DNA of 9,228 bases from Planctomycetaceae bacterium (lineage in GTDB: Bacteria > Planctomycetota > Planctomycetia > Planctomycetales > Planctomycetaceae), in contig JALTOP010000356.1 in the NCBI GenBank assembly GCA_027000105.1, forward strand, positions 1 through 9,228. Reading direction: 5' to 3'. Below the pieces are notes generated by a model. That model was not told the origin of the DNA, made no database searches, and saw only the letters and a program-made list of their open reading frames with translations. A program made the position numbers and the translations under genes. Position 1 is the first letter of the stretch. Every line of letters begins with the position of its first letter. Positions 6,786 to 9,228 of the stretch are shown here, in pieces.

Positions 6786-7289
6786 ATGCACTCACACACT
6801 TCTCTCCAACACTTAATCAAAAAAGCTGAGGAAATTGGACAGCGCAAGGAAAAGAAAGACGTTCGCCCCGATTGGCTGACTCGGTTCATTCAAAATACTG
6901 CCGAGCTGTTTGAACCTGCTACCGATGCTGCCCGTGTCGGTTATGATTGCCGATACGAAATCGATCAGTGGAGCGTTATGTTCTACCTGGGGGATGCCGA
7001 AATATTCGGCGGAATGCACGATGGCAAACGAGCCCGCATCGCTTTTGATTTCGATCTGAATGAATTGCTCAATCGGTTTGACGTGGTCGATTCGCTCCGT
7101 TACCGGGCACTGCCCAAAGATCCGCTGCAGATTTCACCTCGGGAATGCACACTGATAGAAATCAGCGGGATACTCAAACAGGAAGAAGAAACGGTTCAGC
7201 AATTAACTGTGGGTATCCTTTCGCACCCTCCACTGGAAGCAGGCCCCGGAGTTCGCATTCTCCCCAATGGTGAAATCGAACCGGTCTAA
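6786..7289 (+). CDS. uncharacterised 167-residue protein
   Basis: I do not recognise a family. The 167-residue product is soluble, acidic in its middle, with no signal peptide, membrane helix or cysteine cluster. Residues 1-24 are a charged helix (LIKKAEEIGQRKEKKD). About 30-110 look alpha/beta with aromatic strands (YEIDQWSVMFYLGDAEIFGG), then IAFDFDLNELL and a segment with RYRALPKD. The last third (ISGILKQEEETVQQLTVGIL) is again helical and ends with LEAGPGVRILPNGEIEPV. The ATG at 6786 is preceded by GGAAA at modest spacing. The composition looks like a real gene rather than a chance frame, and its codon use resembles its neighbours'. It is divergent from argB and convergent with mnmA. Its TAA stop lies inside the left inverted repeat of the inserted IS1380-like element, so its natural C-terminus may have been altered by the insertion. 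Confidence 0.8.
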   Translation: MHSHTSLQHLIKKAEEIGQRKEKKDVRPDWLTRFIQNTAELFEPATDAARVGYDCRYEIDQWSVMFYLGDAEIFGGMHDGKRARIAFDFDLNELLNRFDVVDSLRYRALPKDPLQISPRECTLIEISGILKQEEETVQQLTVGILSHPPLEAGPGVRILPNGEIEPV

Positions 7290-7303
7290 CCCGCATTTCT
7301 CAC
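7286..7303 (+). repeat. left terminal inverted repeat of IS1380-like element
   Basis: The sequence ctaacccgcatttctcac is the reverse complement of 7947-7964 except at one position (c here, g in the partner's complement). Bases 7287-7289 also form the TAA stop codon of the upstream plus-strand gene. Confidence 0.85.
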
Positions 7304-7486
7304 CATGCGGTTTCAGGGATTGAATTTGGCTGCTTCGGGAGTAAGGATGGTCTGTTGGATCGGTTTTGCAATGGAAGACAGTCGGATTTACCGGCTGGGG
7401 CCGATTTCGAGGTCTTGGGGGCGAACTCATGACAGACCGCTCCCACTGAGCTCGGCTCCAGGGTGTGATTCGGATTGCCAGAAGTT

Positions 7487-7863
7487 TCAGATTGGTTGCG
7501 GCGGCGGAAGATTCATGTGCAGGTGGCGCAAAATTGTTGCGAAGATCCGCTGCAAGGGGTGGGCAGTCGACAGTCTGACCCAGATGTGGCGAAAGGTGAC
7601 CCTGACCTGGGCACCGATTTTCAACACCTGCGTGCGGATCGTCTCCGCCTGAGCCGACCCGAGTTCCGTCCCGTTCAATTCGAAGGTTCGCGATAGTCTC
7701 GAAAACAGTTGGCAAAGGAACTGATCATTCCCAGTCGCTGTTCCAGTTCTCGAAGCAGCAATCTTCCGCCATCCGATGAGATCGGCTCGGCTGAGAAATC
7801 GCCTTTGACGCGTCGAGAAAAATGAGACTGGAAAAGAGTCCGTTGTTTGTTACAGTGTGTCAT
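7487..7863 (-). pseudogene. IS1380-family transposase remnant, central part deleted and frame broken
   Basis: The N-terminal piece (7675-7863, ATG at 7861-7863, 62 residues) contains the family's opening pattern: a basic start, then SSDGGRLLLRELEQRLGMI and FANCFRDYREP. It stops at TGA 7675-7677. The C-terminal piece (about 7487-7678) lies in another frame and reads NGTELGSAQAETIRTQVLKIGAQVRV and so on, the typical end of IS1380 transposases. It terminates at TGA 7487-7489. The two pieces meet at about 7675-7690, so one deletion of about 900 bp, plus the resulting frame change, explains the structure. The central catalytic region with its acidic residues is gone, so no active enzyme can be made. 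Family assignment is by pattern recall, with no search run. Confidence 0.8.
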
Positions 7864-7864
7864 G

Positions 7865-7935
7865 ACGAAACGGTCCGTTTGAAGGTGCGAAAGTGTTGTC
7901 TACTAAATCACTTACGTAAATAACGACCGTTTCGT
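7865..7935. repeat. inverted repeats in the leader of the transposase remnant
   Basis: acgaaacggtc (7865-7875) and gaccgtttcgt (7925-7935) are perfect 11-bp complements. The first arm overlaps a self-palindrome, aaacgg-t-ccgttt (7868-7880), and ttacgtaa lies between the arms. This is the upstream region of the old transposase gene and could be a binding site for transposase or a control hairpin limiting its translation. Confidence 0.6.
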
Positions 7936-7946
7936 TTAATCTTTTT

Positions 7947-7964
7947 GTGAGAAATCCGGGTTAG
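7947..7964 (-). repeat. right terminal inverted repeat of IS1380-like element
   Basis: The sequence gtgagaaatccgggttag mirrors the left end with one mismatch in 18. Bases 7961-7963 are also the TAA stop codon of mnmA on the minus strand. Confidence 0.85.
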
Positions 7965-9103
7965 CCCGTGTGGTCCTGCTGAAAGCTGTTCTGGATCCAC
8001 CCCCCGCCCAGTACCCTGTTTCCTTCATAGCAGACAACAGCCTGACCGGGGGCGACGCCAAACTGTGGTTCATCGAAATAGATCCGAAACTGATTTTCTT
8101 CGAGGCGTTCAACCTCACACGCTGCGGGTTTCGCCTGATATCTGATTTGGGCCTGACAGCGGAATCGTGACTTTACCTCGCACAGCCAGTTTGCATCGGT
8201 AGCGGTTAATCCTGTCCGTCCCAACTGTTCGTAAGTACCCAAAACCACCTGCTTTGTTTGAGGCCTGATTTCAAGTACAAAGCGTGGTTCGCCGAAAGCA
8301 ATTCCGAGACCTCGTCGTTGTCCGATCGTAAATCGTTCGTAGCCGGCGTGTTTCCCCAATGTCTTTCCTTCGGTATCGACAAACTCTCCTTCAGTCTCCT
8401 GCTTTCCCACATAACGATTCACGAAGCCTGCGTAATCATTATCAGGAATGAAACAGATTTCCTGACTATCTTTTTTATCTGCTGTTTGCAAATTCGTTTT
8501 ACGGGCCAAATGGCGAATTTCCTTCTTGGTGTATCCCCCTACCGGAAACAGAATATGCTTCAATAAAGAGGGTTCGATACCAAACAGAACATAAGATTGG
8601 TCTTTCGTCAGGTCAATTCCACGTTGAAGCGAATAATTGTTCCCGCCTTGTGGGAGAATCTGCGCATAATGCCCGGAGGCGATTTTTTCTGCCCCGACTT
8701 GTTGGGCGAACTCCCAGAGTTTGCCGAATTTCAACCAGTTGTTGCATTGCACACAGGGGTTGGGTGTTCTCCCGGCCAAATACTCATCTACGAAGTAATC
8801 CTTGATTCTCCCGAAAGCGTCTTCAAAATTCAGGGCATGAAAAGGGATATCGAGTTCATCCGCCACACGGCGGGCATCGGCTGCATCAGAAGCACTGCAG
8901 CATCCCTGCTTGTGTGTTTTCATATTAACGACAGGAAGAACATTCGGGTTGTCGAGTTGACAGACCTCCCCTGTTGCGCCGGGGTCTATTGCTCCGGATC
9001 GCATGAACAACCCGATAACTTCATATCCCTGCTGACGGAGCAGATACGCGGCTGCGGAACTGTCCACTCCTCCGCTCATCGCCAGTACAACACGTTCGGC
9101 CAT
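7961..9103 (-). CDS. mnmA: tRNA-specific 2-thiouridylase MnmA
   Basis: A 380-residue enzyme that puts sulfur on the 2-position of wobble uridine U34 in tRNAs for Lys, Glu and Gln, using ATP and a relayed persulfide. The N-terminal PP-loop SGGVDSS (10-16) binds ATP. NPCVQCN (115-121) carries the nucleophile, C120 by alignment with E. coli C102, plus an extra Cys at 117. ICFIP (216-220) carries the persulfide cysteine C217. ASGHYA (142-147), KDQSY (167-171) and the C-terminal GGGWI (366-370) are all conserved. Compared with E. coli MnmA there is an extra stretch of roughly 20-25 residues at about 36-68 containing C48 and C68. The ATG at 9101-9103 fits the family start (AERVVLAMSGG), but no Shine-Dalgarno sequence is visible. 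The TAA stop lies within the right inverted repeat of the IS1380-like element. Confidence 0.97.
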   Translation of the reverse strand: MAERVVLAMSGGVDSSAAAYLLRQQGYEVIGLFMRSGAIDPGATGEVCQLDNPNVLPVVNMKTHKQGCCSASDAADARRVADELDIPFHALNFEDAFGRIKDYFVDEYLAGRTPNPCVQCNNWLKFGKLWEFAQQVGAEKIASGHYAQILPQGGNNYSLQRGIDLTKDQSYVLFGIEPSLLKHILFPVGGYTKKEIRHLARKTNLQTADKKDSQEICFIPDNDYAGFVNRYVGKQETEGEFVDTEGKTLGKHAGYERFTIGQRRGLGIAFGEPRFVLEIRPQTKQVVLGTYEQLGRTGLTATDANWLCEVKSRFRCQAQIRYQAKPAACEVERLEENQFRIYFDEPQFGVAPGQAVVCYEGNRVLGGGWIQNSFQQDHTG

Positions 9104-9160
9104 TTTTTCAGATTAAACTTTCAGGATTACGCTGCTGGGCAGTTGCCAACGGTAGCCAGT

Positions 9161-9223
9161 GGAATGCCAGGTACGACGGGTTTGTTCTGACCGCCGTTAC
9201 CAAAACGAAATTTTCAAAAATTG
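9161..9223 (+). repeat. dispersed intergenic repeat, copy 2
   Basis: The same ~62-bp unit as 2582-2643, in the same orientation, sharing ctgaccgcc and gaaattttcaaaa. It lies 58-120 bp upstream of the mnmA start, reading away from mnmA, and may continue past the right edge of the window. Confidence 0.6.
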
Positions 9224-9228
9224 TGCGT

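Larger units (their letters stand above)
7286..7964 (-). mobile_element. internally deleted IS1380-like element (non-autonomous derivative)
   Basis: A 679-bp segment bounded by 18-bp inverted repeats with one mismatch (7286-7303 and 7947-7964). Inside, on the minus strand, are the first 62 codons and roughly the last 60 codons of an IS1380-family transposase joined directly. About 300 central codons of the usual 430-460 are missing. Roughly 180 non-coding bases follow the transposase end, as in full-length relatives. The immediate flanks, ccggt on the left and cccgt on the right, agree at 4 of 5 bases and might be a decayed target duplication, but this is weak. The element sits exactly between the convergent hypothetical gene and mnmA. 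It could move only if an intact relative supplied transposase. Confidence 0.8.

Noticed and set aside
7203..7715. 170-codon minus-strand frame inside the IS1380-like element
   Set aside because: It starts within the transposase remnant in the wrong frame and runs through the element end into the neighbouring gene's antisense strand. The homologous transposase pieces lie in two other frames.
7281..7969. Target-site duplication ccggt / cccgt flanking the IS1380-like element
   Set aside because: Only 4 of 5 bases agree in GC-rich sequence, so it is not claimed as a feature and is mentioned only as a weak possibility.
8597..9190. 197-codon plus-strand open frame opposite mnmA
   Set aside because: mnmA is certain on the other strand with all catalytic motifs; the plus-strand frame has no recognisable features.

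Overview
The window (about 50% GC by eye) looks like a chromosomal segment of a planctomycete-type bacterium. That assignment is an inference. It rests on a DUF116 domain fused to a polyprenyl synthase, the style of the MnmA and Arg proteins, long intergenic spacers and weak or absent Shine-Dalgarno sites. No sequence search was possible.

Layout, left to right. (1) Positions 1-328, minus strand: the N-terminal 109 codons of a small multi-pass membrane protein that runs off the left edge. (2) Positions 428-2347, minus: a 639-residue protein joining a Cys-rich DUF116 domain to a trans-polyprenyl diphosphate synthase, started by a TTG with a good ribosome site. (3) Positions 2348-2990: a long non-coding stretch holding a terminator for argF and one copy of a ~62-bp dispersed repeat. 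(4) Positions 2991-6392, minus: an arginine cluster transcribed argB, argD, argF, with unusually large gaps (191 and 181 bp). The gaps hold a heptamer repeat, an 18-bp tandem duplication and a strong GC-rich hairpin. (5) Positions 6393-6785: a divergent intergenic region with a 20-bp palindrome just ahead of argB. (6) Positions 6786-7289, plus: a 167-residue protein I do not recognise. (7) Positions 7286-7964: a 679-bp internally deleted IS1380-like element bounded by 18-bp inverted repeats. It keeps only the two ends of its transposase gene. (8) Positions 7961-9103, minus: mnmA, the tRNA 2-thiouridylase. (9) Positions 9104-9228: the region upstream of mnmA, with the second copy of the dispersed repeat.

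How the genes work together. ArgB, ArgD and ArgF catalyse N-acetylglutamate phosphorylation, N-acetylornithine transamination and ornithine carbamoylation, so the cluster covers three steps on the way to citrulline. The reductase (argC) and the deacetylating or acetyl-transfer steps must lie elsewhere. The other genes (isoprenoid, tRNA modification, unknown) show no functional link to arginine.

The most interesting items are the DUF116-prenyl synthase fusion, the deletion-derived IS1380-like element whose two inverted-repeat ends supply the TAA stop codons of both convergent neighbours, and the dispersed repeat with its TTTTCAAAA core. I did not find a new defence, CRISPR or other multi-gene system.
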